Shown here one piece after another: positions 32,756 to 41,712 of a stretch of DNA of 64,000 nucleotides. The notes under the pieces are model-generated. The model ran no database searches and was not told where the DNA came from. It saw only the letters and a list, made by a program, of their open reading frames with translations. The translations under genes and the position numbers were made by a program. Source of the stretch: Deltaproteobacteria bacterium (GTDB taxonomy: Bacteria; Myxococcota_A; UBA796; GCA-2862545); contig REDI01000034.1 of the NCBI GenBank assembly GCA_007693595.1, positions 1-64,000 on the forward strand, read 5' to 3'. Positions within the stretch are counted from its first letter, which is position 1. Every line of letters starts with the position of its first letter.

Positions 32756-34654
32756 TCAGGGATCGCTTGGGGGCGGCACCCGCACGCGTTCGATCTCGCG
32801 GATTCCTTCGTTATCGAGGGTGAGGATCCGAAGAAGGTGATCGACGCGATCCTCCGCGAGGCTGATCCGTCGGCCGCCCGTCGCGCTGGGCTCGCCTTCG
32901 AGGGTGCGCAGGGCCTCGAGGAGCTCGGTTCGATCTTCCACCTGGACCTTGCCTAGCGCGGCGAGGATCCGGCCGACCGTGAAGGCCTGCGCCTCGAGAG
33001 AGTTCGGCTTGCGGCGGGTCTGGGCTTCGTAGCGCCTAGAGAAGCTCTCGGCAGCAGGTGAAGAAGGCAGCCAGACATCGACGAAGACGCTGTCGCGGAC
33101 GTAGGGGCCGCCCGAGGTCACCAGCTCGGCGTTGTTCCAGCCGGACAGGCCGAGCAAGGGCAGAGGGTCGACCTCCTTGTCGAGCTTGAACTGGCCGATG
33201 GAGAACTCTTCGTAGGCCAAACCCGCGGCGGCGACCGGGATCCGGCGATGGTTATCCGGTAGGAAGATCGCGTCGTAGTCGATGACCGGGGGCAGCACGG
33301 CCCGCTTGGGATCCCCGCCTTTTTCTTCGATCTCTCTTTTGAGCTCACGGAACTCGGCGCGCCGGGCCTCGTAGTCCTTGCGGCCCAGGGCCTTGGCGTA
33401 GGGGATCAGATCGGCTTCATCGGCGGCGTAGTGCTCGCGGACCATGATCTCACCCCCCCGCTCCTTCACCTCCTCGGCGAAGAGGTCGGCGGCGGCGTTG
33501 CCATAGGGCGTGTCGGGCGCGAAGATCGCGAAGCGCTCGAAGGCCCGATCCTCGAAGACGTAGTCGAGCAAAGCGCGGATCTGGGCGCGTGGGGTCGCGA
33601 TGCCGTCGGAGACGAAGTCGCGGTTCGCCGAGGCGGTGCTGTCTTGATGCAAGCCGATCATGGGAACGCGTAGCGCCTCCGCGGCGGCGGAGACGGGCTC
33701 GGCGAGCTCGGAGCGCAGGGGGCCTACCACCATGCCGACCCCTCGCTTCAGCACCAGCTCCTCAAGCTGCTTCACGGTGGCGTCCTCACCGTCCATGGTG
33801 TCGACGAACTGGAGCTTAATCCCCGGCCCCACATCTTCGATGCCCTTCTCGATCGCGGTCTTGATCTGGGCGCCCACCCCCCGGTACTTGCCTGACATGG
33901 GCAGGAGCACTCCGACGAGCTTGGGATTCAGCGGCGCTGCACCCATTCGTGGGGTCAGATAGTCAAGGTACAGAGAGAGGTCGGAGCCGGGCTCGACCAT
34001 CGACCGGAGCTGATCCGCCAGCAGGCTGACCTTGTCGGCGTCGCCCTCGGCGAGGGCGCGCTCGATGGCGGCGACGTGATCGACGGGCTCGGGCTCGAGC
34101 GGGGGGAGCTCGCCTTCGAGGAGCCTTTGGAGTCGGCGGCGAACATCACGATCGACGGACGGATCGCTCGCAGCGAAGAGGAGGGCTTGTCGGCTGTGCT
34201 CGCCCGCGGGCCCCGCCTGGTTGGCCTTGGCGGCGACGGCGGCGAGGAGCAGGTGGCGCTCGGCGTTGAGGCTGTCGGGCAGGTCGGCTTCCGACACCGA
34301 ACGGAGCAGGGCCATTCCTTCGTCGTCGAGGTCGTGGAGTCCGTCGAGCACCACCAGGCCCAGCTCCCCCCCGCGCGAGAGGGCAGAGCTGCTGCGAGAC
34401 ACGGAGCGAAAGAGACGCTTGGCGGGTCGCTGCTCGTCGAGCAGTCGGTGCTGCTCCGCCAGGTAGAGCTCGATCAGCGGCGCCACGCTGGAGGGGGCGG
34501 ACTTGAGCAGGTTCTTGAGCTGCTGAATGCGTTGCTCTCGGTCCCCTTGGGTCTGCTCGAAGACCTCCCCGACGAGGTCGGCGCCAGGGGTGGACCAGGC
34601 GGTCAGGGGCAAGGCAGAGAGGGCGGCGCAGAGGGCCAGGGTTCGCAGGATCAT
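32756..34654 (-). CDS. Periplasmic binding-protein-fold, LpoA-like penicillin-binding-protein activator
   Basis: A 632-residue protein from ATG 34654, one base overlapping the dnaJ stop. A signal peptide ([21 protein letters not shown]) is cleavable rather than lipobox-type. Residues 25-240 are helical and TPR-like (EQRIQQLKNLLKSAPSSVAP). From about 250 a type-I periplasmic-binding domain follows (LVGVLLPMSGKYRGVGAQIKT; VGMVVGPLRSELAEPV; FAIFAPDTPYGNAAADLF). The TPR plus binding-domain order is that of LpoA-like proteins, which stimulate PBP1A. Direct PBP activation is inferred. An amino-acid-receptor-type role is an alternative. Confidence 0.8.
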   Translation of the reverse strand: MILRTLALCAALSALPLTAWSTPGADLVGEVFEQTQGDREQRIQQLKNLLKSAPSSVAPLIELYLAEQHRLLDEQRPAKRLFRSVSRSSSALSRGGELGLVVLDGLHDLDDEGMALLRSVSEADLPDSLNAERHLLLAAVAAKANQAGPAGEHSRQALLFAASDPSVDRDVRRRLQRLLEGELPPLEPEPVDHVAAIERALAEGDADKVSLLADQLRSMVEPGSDLSLYLDYLTPRMGAAPLNPKLVGVLLPMSGKYRGVGAQIKTAIEKGIEDVGPGIKLQFVDTMDGEDATVKQLEELVLKRGVGMVVGPLRSELAEPVSAAAEALRVPMIGLHQDSTASANRDFVSDGIATPRAQIRALLDYVFEDRAFERFAIFAPDTPYGNAAADLFAEEVKERGGEIMVREHYAADEADLIPYAKALGRKDYEARRAEFRELKREIEEKGGDPKRAVLPPVIDYDAIFLPDNHRRIPVAAAGLAYEEFSIGQFKLDKEVDPLPLLGLSGWNNAELVTSGGPYVRDSVFVDVWLPSSPAAESFSRRYEAQTRRKPNSLEAQAFTVGRILAALGKVQVEDRTELLEALRTLEGEPSATGGRRISLAEDRVDHLLRILTLDNEGIREIERVRVPPPSDP

Positions 34655-35712
34655 CAGCGTGCTCTCACGGCTTCGTCGAAGCTTCGTCGACGGGGGTGGG
34701 CATCCTCGGCGAGGGAACTGGACCAGCTCTGGAGGGCGTCGCGCTGATCGGCGGCGAGCTGCTCGGGGACCTCAAGGACGACTTGGAGGTGTAGATCTCC
34801 TCGGCCGGATCGCCCGATCCGCGGCAGACCGCGCCCGGCGAGTCGGAAGATCCGACCGGGGGGCGTACCCGGAGGTACGCGGATGGTGGTGCGGCCGTCG
34901 AGGGTGGGAACGTCGATGTCTGCGCCGAGCGCGAGCTCGGCGTAGGTGGTGGGCATCTCGACCACCAGATCCTCGCCTCGGCGCGCGAAGAGAGGGTGGT
35001 CCGCCACGTTGACGATCACGAAGAGATCGCCGACCGCGCCGGCGCCCAGAGGCGCGTTGCCCTTGCCCGAGACCCGCAGCTTCTGGCCGGTGGCGACGCC
35101 GCCGGGCACGTTCACGTCGATCTTGTCTTCGAGCTCCACGCGGCCTTCGCCGTGGCACTCCCCGCAAGGCTCGACGATGGTGAAGCCCTTGCCGTCGCAG
35201 TGGAAGCAGTCGGTGCGCAACAGAAGACCCTTGGTGCGGCCCGTGCCGTCGCAGATCTCGCACAGCGCCTTGCCCTGCGGCGCGGCGCCGTCGCCACCGC
35301 AGGCGGAGCACCGAGCCTTTCGGGGGACCACGACGCGCCGGGTGCTCCCCTTCGCGACCTCTTCGAGGGTGAGGGTGAGGGTGTAGCGGAGGTCTTCGCC
35401 CTTCTTTTCGTTCTTTCGGCCGAACCAGCGGCCGACGACGCTCGAGACGGTGTCGTTGAGGTCCTCGGGTCGGGGGGGGCGGCCGTCGGGGGTGTAGAGC
35501 GGGCCCAGCCGGTCGTACCGCGCGCGCTCGGTGGGGTCGGAGAGCACCTTGTAGGCGTAGGTGACCTCCTTGAAGCGCCCGGAGGCTTCGTCGTCGTTGC
35601 CGGTGCGGTCGGGGTGCCACTGAAGCGCGAGCTTTCGGTAGGCTTTCTTGATGTCGTCTTGGGATGCGCCGCGGGAGACGCCCAGGACGTTGTAGAGATC
35701 GCGGTGGGCCAC
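34654..35712 (-). CDS. dnaJ: DnaJ chaperone
   Basis: A 352-residue type-A J protein. The J domain (residues 4-70) has HPD at 33-35. A Gly/Phe-rich linker is absent: the segment after the J domain is instead acidic and Pro/Arg-rich ([15 protein letters not shown]). Four zinc-binding CxxCxGxG repeats lie between 135 and 190 ([32 protein letters not shown]). The C-terminal peptide-binding region is [20 protein letters not shown]-like. It stimulates DnaK ATPase. The overlap TGATG links it to the LpoA-like gene. Absence of a G/F region could shift its client choice. Confidence 0.93.
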   Translation of the reverse strand: MAHRDLYNVLGVSRGASQDDIKKAYRKLALQWHPDRTGNDDEASGRFKEVTYAYKVLSDPTERARYDRLGPLYTPDGRPPRPEDLNDTVSSVVGRWFGRKNEKKGEDLRYTLTLTLEEVAKGSTRRVVVPRKARCSACGGDGAAPQGKALCEICDGTGRTKGLLLRTDCFHCDGKGFTIVEPCGECHGEGRVELEDKIDVNVPGGVATGQKLRVSGKGNAPLGAGAVGDLFVIVNVADHPLFARRGEDLVVEMPTTYAELALGADIDVPTLDGRTTIRVPPGTPPGRIFRLAGRGLPRIGRSGRGDLHLQVVLEVPEQLAADQRDALQSWSSSLAEDAHPRRRSFDEAVRAR

Positions 35713-35748
35713 CTTGGCTCCTAGCTCATGGGTCGGAACGCCCGCGTG

Positions 35749-36894
35749 TTAACGCGTTGGCGCGTCGATGCTCACCGCCGAAGCGAGGTGAGCGGCGATC
35801 GCGTCTGCGACGGGAACCCCCGAGTCGGTCAGGATCAGCCGGTCGGGATCGGAAGCGAGCAGCCCGGCGGACCGCAGACGAGCGATCTCGGAGCGGGCGA
35901 GGGTGACGCCCCAGCGCTCTATCGCGCGCAGCTCGATCCCCTCAAACCCTCGGAGTCCGCTGATCAGCCGATCGGTCGTGGCTTGGAGCAGGCTCGGTCG
36001 CTCCCGCTCGGCGATGGGGTCGTCCACAGTAAGGTAGCGGCTCAGATCGGCGACGTTGTGCCACCGTTGTCGATCCGGGGCGTAGCTGTGGGCAGAGGGT
36101 CCGAGCCCGAGGTAGGGATGATCGCGCCAGTAGAGCTGGTTGTGCTGGCTCTCGTGACCGGGGAGCGCGTAGTTGCTGATCTCGTAGCGGCGGAGCCCCA
36201 TCGCCCGCAGGCGCTCGGCGATGCGATCGTACATCGCACGCCAGAGCTCTTCGCTCGCCTCGACGAAGCGGCCCCGCGCCCTCGCCCGCTCGAAGGGTGT
36301 GCCCGGCTCGTAGGTCAGGCCGTACAGCGAGACATGCGGCGGACGAAGTTCTTCGATCGCGTCGAGGTCGACCTCGAGATCGCCAAGGCTCTGGCCCGGC
36401 AGCGCGAACATCAAGTCGACGCTGTAGGAGGAAAACTTCGCGTCTTGAACCGCCTTGATCGCCTCGCGAGCCCGCGCCACGGTGCTCGCGCGGTTGAGTA
36501 TCCTGGCGAAGTTCTGATGGAAGGTCTGAAGCCCGACAGAGAGTCGGTTGATGCCCGCCTGCCGGAGGTCTTGCAGTCGCTCGACGCTGAGGTCCTCAGG
36601 GTTGGCTTCGAGAGAGATCTCGGCGCCGGGGCGCGGCCTGATAGCCTGCACGAGGCGCGCGAGGAGCTGCGGATCCAGGCGCGAGGGCGTGCCTCCACCG
36701 AAGAAGACGGTCGATGGGGGGCCCAAGGACTCGAAGTCCACCCGTCGGAGCTCGAGCTCCGATTGGAGGGCGGCGACGTAGGGGCGCTGATCTTCTCCGC
36801 GGTCGACCTCGACATAGAAGGCGCAGTACGGACATCGACGGATGCACCAGGGCACGTGGACGTAGACGCCCCAGGGTTGGTCCGGCGCGCTCAT
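35749..36894 (-). CDS. hemW: HemW-like radical SAM protein
   Basis: A 381-residue radical-SAM enzyme. The iron-sulfur motif is CIRRCPYCAF (Cys17, Cys21, Cys24), the CxxxCxxC plus Phe pattern of HemW. Downstream are FFGGGTPSRL, EANPEDLS, GLQTFH and GLGPSAHSY, all typical. HemW was long annotated as oxygen-independent coproporphyrinogen III oxidase, but the family acts as a heme chaperone. ATG 36894 overlaps the M16 peptidase stop (ATGA). A frame reading far upstream was rejected because its residues are antisense to the M16 gene. Confidence 0.94.
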   Translation of the reverse strand: MSAPDQPWGVYVHVPWCIRRCPYCAFYVEVDRGEDQRPYVAALQSELELRRVDFESLGPPSTVFFGGGTPSRLDPQLLARLVQAIRPRPGAEISLEANPEDLSVERLQDLRQAGINRLSVGLQTFHQNFARILNRASTVARAREAIKAVQDAKFSSYSVDLMFALPGQSLGDLEVDLDAIEELRPPHVSLYGLTYEPGTPFERARARGRFVEASEELWRAMYDRIAERLRAMGLRRYEISNYALPGHESQHNQLYWRDHPYLGLGPSAHSYAPDRQRWHNVADLSRYLTVDDPIAERERPSLLQATTDRLISGLRGFEGIELRAIERWGVTLARSEIARLRSAGLLASDPDRLILTDSGVPVADAIAAHLASAVSIDAPTR

Positions 36895-39398
36895 GCTCTG
36901 GGCCGGACCTCTACGGTGGTTCGGGGCTGGCCGAAGAACTTCGCTGCGATCGTTTGAACGTCGGATGGGGTGACGCGATCCCAGGCGGCGGGGAGCTGGT
37001 CGACAGCCTGCTCCACGCCCAATGCCGTGATCCGCGCGAGCCGGGAGGCGCGTCGCCCGGCCTGCTGGGCGGCCGAGGCGCGCGCGCCGTGGAGGCTGCG
37101 GACGGTGCGGCGGAGCTCGTCGTCGGAAGGGGGGGTGTCCATCAGCCGGTCGAGCAAGCGGTGCAAGGCTCTGCGGGCCTCGCTGAGTCGGGCGGGATCG
37201 GTGGCCAAGCCCACGTGGACGAGACCCGCTCCCAGGGACGAGACGCTGTCGGCACCTACGGAGTACGCCAAGCCAAGCTTCTCGCGGAGCTCGAGGAACA
37301 GCGGTCCACTCTGGGCCGAGAGCCAGGTGATCAAGACCTGAGCCGCGGCTTGCTCGGGGTGACCCAGGGGGTGTCCCCGGACGCCCACCCCGACGTAGGC
37401 CTGCTCGGACAGCGCGGTGCGCCGCAGTCGTTGGGCCGGGGGGTGGGGGCCTGGCTTGGGCGGCACGAAGGCGCGCCCACTCTTGGGCAGGGGAGAGAGC
37501 CACTCGCGCACCAAGTGGGCGACTCGGCCGCTCGGCAGCGGCCCCGCGACACTGACGACGACCCGGCTCCCGAGCACGAGCCGGTCGTGGAGCTCCGCGA
37601 TGAGGGCGGGGCGGAGCCTCTTGAGGGTCGTGCGGGAGCCCTCCGGGGCCAGCGCCCAAGGATGATCCGGGAACAAGGCCTTCCACATCGCGTGGTTGGC
37701 TACGGTCGTGGGGTCTTCAAGCAGGCTGTCGAGGCCGTGGAGCAGCTCGTCGCGCTGACGCTCCCAGACGTCGGGGTCCCACTCGGGATCGGACAGGGTC
37801 ATCAAGGTGAGCGCCAGGCCCTCCGCGGCGGTATCGCGCGGGAAACGTCCGTGGATCTCGAGGGTCGCCCGGCCGCTCGCGCCCCAGACCACCCCCCCGG
37901 TCGCATCGACGCACGAGCTGTATCTTCCCGCGCTCATGCCGTCGGCCCCTGCGGTCACGAGGCTGGCCCAGGCCTCGGCGATGCCGGCGTGGGCGGGCTT
38001 GACCGCGAGCATCCCACCCAGGATGCAGATCGTGATCGCGACGACCTCGCCTTGGCCCTCCTCGGGGCGGACCCGGAGCCGTACTCCGTTCTCGAGGGTG
38101 AGATCGAGCGCTCGCCAGGGCTTGGGGGGGGTGTGCTCCAGACCGACGCGGATGGACTGCGAGAGGGCGCGCGCGTCGAGGGTCTTATCGTGACAGCCGA
38201 CGATGGCGCGCTCGGGGGTGAGGTAGGTGCGCAGCGCACGGTCGAGATCGTGGGTCGTGACCCCAGCGTAGCGCTCGCGCTGACCATCGCGCGCGGTGGG
38301 GTCGCCGTACCAGGCCCAGTGCAGCGCCAGCTCGTGGGCCATCCCGTCCACGGTTTCGGAGGCGAAGACGAAGTCGCTCACCATGCCAGCCTTGGCCCGC
38401 TCCACGACGTCGCTGGGCAAGCCCTCGGCGACGATCTCGGCCAGCACCGCCAGGGTGCGGGCGATGGCGGCCCTGGAGCGGTCCTTCCGAGGAACGAAGC
38501 CGAAGTTCACGGTGCCCCCCCGCTGCCGATGCCCAGCGCCGCCCCAAGGTTCAGCCATCAGCGCCTCGTCCCCAAGCCTCTCGGGGATCAGGGCACCGGG
38601 CCCGTCGAAGAGGATCAGCGCGATCAGGTCGAGGGCGGGGGCGTCGGGGTGGGTGGCGGCGACGGTCGGCCAGGCGAACTGGATCAGCCTCGTTCGTCGC
38701 TTCTTGGGATCGACGACGATCTGCTGGGTCTCGGGGACGCGGGACGCGGTCTGGGGAAAACGCCGGGCCGCGGCCGGCGCCCAGTCGCCGAAGAGGCGTG
38801 TGCAGCACTCGAGCACCCGCTCGGGATCGACCTCGCCGACGACGGATAGGATCGCGCGATCCGCGCCCCACTCTCGCCGCCAGAAGGTGCGCAGGTCCTC
38901 GGGAGTCAGGCCCTTGACCTCATCGATAGTGCCGGCGATCGGGCGTCCGTAGGGATCGCCTGGGTAGGCGGCGGCCCCCATCGCTTCGTGAAGCTGCTCT
39001 TCAGCCATCGCGTCGTAGCCGCGGATCTCTTCGATGACCACGTCGCGCTCCAAGGCGAGCTCCTTGGGGTCGAGGCTGCTATGGCGCGCCATATCGGCGA
39101 GCACATCCATCGCCACCTCGGCCCCCTCTGCGAGGACCGAGGCATGCAGGACGGTGTTGTCGTGGGTCGTGTAGGCGTTCAGATCGCCGCCCAGGGCCTC
39201 GATGGCGGACGCAGCCTCGCCCACCCCCCGCCGCGCGGTGCCTTTGAAGAGCATGTGCTCGAGGAAGTGCGCTGCGCCATGCTCGCCCGGGCGCTCGTCG
39301 GTGCTGCCCGCGTCGATCCAGAGGTAGAGCGCGGCTAACCCGACCGGCCGGGACAGCACGACGAGCCGAAGCCCATTGGGGAGGGTAGTCCTATACAT
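36891..39398 (-). CDS. Insulinase-type (M16) zinc peptidase
   Basis: An 835-residue protease with two M16 halves. The zinc site is HFLEH (His44, Glu47, His48) with the distal acid in ERDVVIEEI (about 120-125). The second half (about 420-835) is the inactive M16C-type domain (YVGVGVRGHPLG; LRERKLGLAYSVGADS-like text LREKLGLAYSVGADS). No signal peptide is seen, so the protein is cytoplasmic or uses another route. Such enzymes cleave small peptides. It is the first gene of the long minus-strand run ending at 29195, with ATGA overlap to hemW. A hairpin just upstream may end the previous gene. Confidence 0.92.
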   Translation of the reverse strand: MYRTTLPNGLRLVVLSRPVGLAALYLWIDAGSTDERPGEHGAAHFLEHMLFKGTARRGVGEAASAIEALGGDLNAYTTHDNTVLHASVLAEGAEVAMDVLADMARHSSLDPKELALERDVVIEEIRGYDAMAEEQLHEAMGAAAYPGDPYGRPIAGTIDEVKGLTPEDLRTFWRREWGADRAILSVVGEVDPERVLECCTRLFGDWAPAAARRFPQTASRVPETQQIVVDPKKRRTRLIQFAWPTVAATHPDAPALDLIALILFDGPGALIPERLGDEALMAEPWGGAGHRQRGGTVNFGFVPRKDRSRAAIARTLAVLAEIVAEGLPSDVVERAKAGMVSDFVFASETVDGMAHELALHWAWYGDPTARDGQRERYAGVTTHDLDRALRTYLTPERAIVGCHDKTLDARALSQSIRVGLEHTPPKPWRALDLTLENGVRLRVRPEEGQGEVVAITICILGGMLAVKPAHAGIAEAWASLVTAGADGMSAGRYSSCVDATGGVVWGASGRATLEIHGRFPRDTAAEGLALTLMTLSDPEWDPDVWERQRDELLHGLDSLLEDPTTVANHAMWKALFPDHPWALAPEGSRTTLKRLRPALIAELHDRLVLGSRVVVSVAGPLPSGRVAHLVREWLSPLPKSGRAFVPPKPGPHPPAQRLRRTALSEQAYVGVGVRGHPLGHPEQAAAQVLITWLSAQSGPLFLELREKLGLAYSVGADSVSSLGAGLVHVGLATDPARLSEARRALHRLLDRLMDTPPSDDELRRTVRSLHGARASAAQQAGRRASRLARITALGVEQAVDQLPAAWDRVTPSDVQTIAAKFFGQPRTTVEVRPRA

Positions 39399-39433
39399 GA
39401 CGGTGAGATGTATCCCGTTTGGGCGGGGACGCT

Positions 39434-39451
39434 AGACCCCTACCGGGGTCT
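39434..39451 (-). terminator. Terminator-like hairpin
   Basis: AGACCCC and GGGGTCT arms (7 perfect pairs) enclose a 4-base loop. It sits 19 bases after the stop of the TPR gene (39470) and 36 bases before the M16 peptidase start. No T-run follows on the minus strand, so it is not a classical Rho-independent terminator. It could end or attenuate transcription. Confidence 0.4.
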
Positions 39452-39469
39452 TCCAACAGGCTGCGAGTC

Positions 39470-40972
39470 CTAGCGGGCCTGGGTGGAGGGTCGTAGGTCC
39501 TCGGGGCAGTCTGGGCGGGCAAGCACCTGATAGTAACCGACCTCGTCAGCCCAGTATTCCCCTTGCCATGGCCAGACGCGGGCGTCGCGCTGCTTGCGCA
39601 TCTTGCGCAGTCGGCCGATCCGATCGCCTTGCTCCAGCACGCCGGTCTGGCTGGCACGCTCGAGTTGTTGTGCTTCGAACTGTAGAAGGTCCACACGGGT
39701 GATCTGGATGTTCGTGAGCATGTCCTTGAGCTCGTCGCGGGCTTGCTCCACCCGCTGCACGACCCGCGCTCCTTCGGTCGCGATCAGGGCCTCGCGACGG
39801 GCCTGAACCAAGGCCACCGCACGTTGGCTGAAGGGGTGGGTCGCGACGTTCTGCAGTCGAAGCAACTCGTCGTCGGCGCGCTCGAGGGTGTCGCGGGCGC
39901 CAAGGAAGCGCTCATCGCGGGTAAAGGACCGGAGGACGCCGAAGGGCGCTCGGGTGGTCTCGCCCCGCGTCGCTGCCAGCCCGTCGTTCCAGCCGGCCGC
40001 CGCGTCGTAGCCCTGGGTCGCGGTGACGAGCTGCTCGTGGATGGGTTTGTAGTGCTCTTCGAACTCATCGATGGACCGGGTCGCGTCGTTGAACTTGCAC
40101 ATGCTGAAGTAGGCGAAGGCGCGGAGCAGATCGGCTTCGGGGAGGTGCCAGCTCCGGTAGAAGGGGCTCTCGTGCACCATCAGAGCGGCGAGCGTGCCGT
40201 TCATGTCTTCGTAGCGGAAGTGAGCCCAGGCCTTCTCGAACCAGGCCTGAGGCCAGAAGTCGCTCTCGCGCTCGACCTTGGCGTAGTACTCGACGGCGCG
40301 AGGAAAGTTCTCGGCGCCGAAGTAGGATCGCGCCACGTTGAGCGTATTCACGTTGCGAAAGCGCGCGCCCTTGCCAGCCTTCTCGCCGAGAGCCTGGGCG
40401 GTGAGCAAGGGCGCGAGGGCGTCGTTATACCGGCCTTGTTGAGCCAGCACGACCCCACGAAGGGCCTCGGCCTCGGCGTAGGAGGGGTCGTCGTTCTTGA
40501 CGAGCATGAGCACCCCGAGCGCCACCCCGAAGTTGCCGTCTTGGGCGTTGTGCCGTGCGGCCTGAAGGGCGATCCGGCTGCGGGTGGCGTCGTCGACCTC
40601 GAGCCCGACCTTGTCGGCCAAAACTGGACCCAGGGCGCGTTCGTCGCCTAGCTCTACCGCCAAGTCGAGGGCTGCGCCGACGTGGTCCTTGACCCCGTTC
40701 GCGTCGGCCCGAATGGCCTCGACATAGGCCAAGAGGGCGGCATAGCGCATGTCGAAGCTCTCAAGAAGCTCGGCGAGCTTGACCCAGGCCTGCCCGTGAA
40801 GCTCGGACTTCGACGCGTCGTTGAGGATCTCGTGGAGCGCATCGGCCGCCTGGGTCTTCTGACCCTTGCTGAGCGCCTCTTCGACCTGAGCGAAGGGCTC
40901 TGAGGAGGCTGCGGCGAGGTGCACGGGTCCGAAGAGGCCCAGGAAGACCGGAAAGATGAGCCAGCGCGGCAT
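39470..40972 (-). CDS. TPR-rich periplasmic protein
   Basis: About 500 residues from ATG 40972. A signal peptide ends near AAASSEP. Roughly ten helical repeats of TPR character follow (VEEALSKGQKTQAADALHEI; RFRNVNTLNVARSYFGAENF; AVEYYAKVERESDFWPQAWF). The C-terminal 120 residues are a long charged helix (RVEQARDELKDMLTNI). Its start overlaps the barrel gene stop by one base (TGATG). TPR proteins scaffold complexes, so it probably joins the outer-membrane barrel. It resembles in position GltC of the Myxococcus gliding machine, but sequence similarity cannot be judged here. Confidence 0.82.
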   Translation of the reverse strand: MPRWLIFPVFLGLFGPVHLAAASSEPFAQVEEALSKGQKTQAADALHEILNDASKSELHGQAWVKLAELLESFDMRYAALLAYVEAIRADANGVKDHVGAALDLAVELGDERALGPVLADKVGLEVDDATRSRIALQAARHNAQDGNFGVALGVLMLVKNDDPSYAEAEALRGVVLAQQGRYNDALAPLLTAQALGEKAGKGARFRNVNTLNVARSYFGAENFPRAVEYYAKVERESDFWPQAWFEKAWAHFRYEDMNGTLAALMVHESPFYRSWHLPEADLLRAFAYFSMCKFNDATRSIDEFEEHYKPIHEQLVTATQGYDAAAGWNDGLAATRGETTRAPFGVLRSFTRDERFLGARDTLERADDELLRLQNVATHPFSQRAVALVQARREALIATEGARVVQRVEQARDELKDMLTNIQITRVDLLQFEAQQLERASQTGVLEQGDRIGRLRKMRKQRDARVWPWQGEYWADEVGYYQVLARPDCPEDLRPSTQAR

Positions 40973-41685
40973 CAGCGCCTCCGCTGGGGTTTGGCCGACC
41001 ACTTGGTCAAGCCGAAGGTGAACCCTACGTTCTGCTTGATGTGCGTGCTGCTCGTGAGCTGGCGGCGCTGGATGAGGATGTCGTCGCGCAGCTCGACTCG
41101 GAGGGCGAGGTTCTCGGCGATCCAGAGTCGAGATCCGACCCCAAGGGAGAGGGTTGGTGACAACCCGAAGCCCCCGCCGGGGATGATCGACTGTTCAAGG
41201 GTAACACCCGCCCTCGCGGTGCCATAGAGATCGTGGTGCAGGATGCGCGCACCTCCCAGGTTCAGCTTGCCGTAGATGGGGGCGTACGAGACGCCTGCCA
41301 GCGCGGAGCTGAGGTAGCGATAGGCATCGGGGATGGCGCCGAAGGAAGGCTTCTGCAGCTCCCGCAGGGTGGCGTTCTGCAGGCCGTAGCCCCCGCCGAC
41401 GAGCAGGCTGAACGAGGTGCGTTCGTTGATGTGCTTGTCGAAGCTGAGCTGGATCGACGGGGTGAAGAGGAAGGCGTCGAAGGGCATGAGCCCTAGGTGT
41501 GCCCCGAACTCGGTGCGGTCTTTGGTGGGGTAGAGCAAGCGCTGCACCACGACTCGGTCGTCGTCGAGGACGGTGCCGATGTCGATCGTGTCTTGGGCCA
41601 ACGCCGCCGCGGGGGTGAGGGCGAGGCAGGCGGCGGCCGCCCCGAGCAGGAGGGGCTGACGCAAGGTTTCGGGGAGCATGCGCAT
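40972..41685 (-). CDS. Outer-membrane beta-barrel protein (Myxococcota-type)
   Basis: A 237-residue protein with a cleavable signal peptide (LALTPAAALAQ). Alternating hydrophobic strands with aromatic ends, such as HINERTSFSLLVGGGYGLQ, LNLGGARILHHDLYGTARAG and NVGFTFGLTKW, suggest an eight- or ten-strand barrel. The residue KDRTEFGAHLG motif after the signal recurs in the OMP_myx-type family. It is 27 bases after the VWA gene and overlaps the TPR gene start. Together they look like an envelope complex. The role is unknown. Confidence 0.85.
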   Translation of the reverse strand: MRMLPETLRQPLLLGAAAACLALTPAAALAQDTIDIGTVLDDDRVVVQRLLYPTKDRTEFGAHLGLMPFDAFLFTPSIQLSFDKHINERTSFSLLVGGGYGLQNATLRELQKPSFGAIPDAYRYLSSALAGVSYAPIYGKLNLGGARILHHDLYGTARAGVTLEQSIIPGGGFGLSPTLSLGVGSRLWIAENLALRVELRDDILIQRRQLTSSTHIKQNVGFTFGLTKWSAKPQRRR

Positions 41686-41712
41686 GGGTGGGCACTCCGT
41701 GGGGAGTTGAGT

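Noticed and set aside
36895-37686. N-terminal extension of HemW to 645 residues
   Set aside because: The extra residues are Arg/Pro/Gly-rich and antisense-like, coding is already used by the M16 gene on the same strand in another frame.
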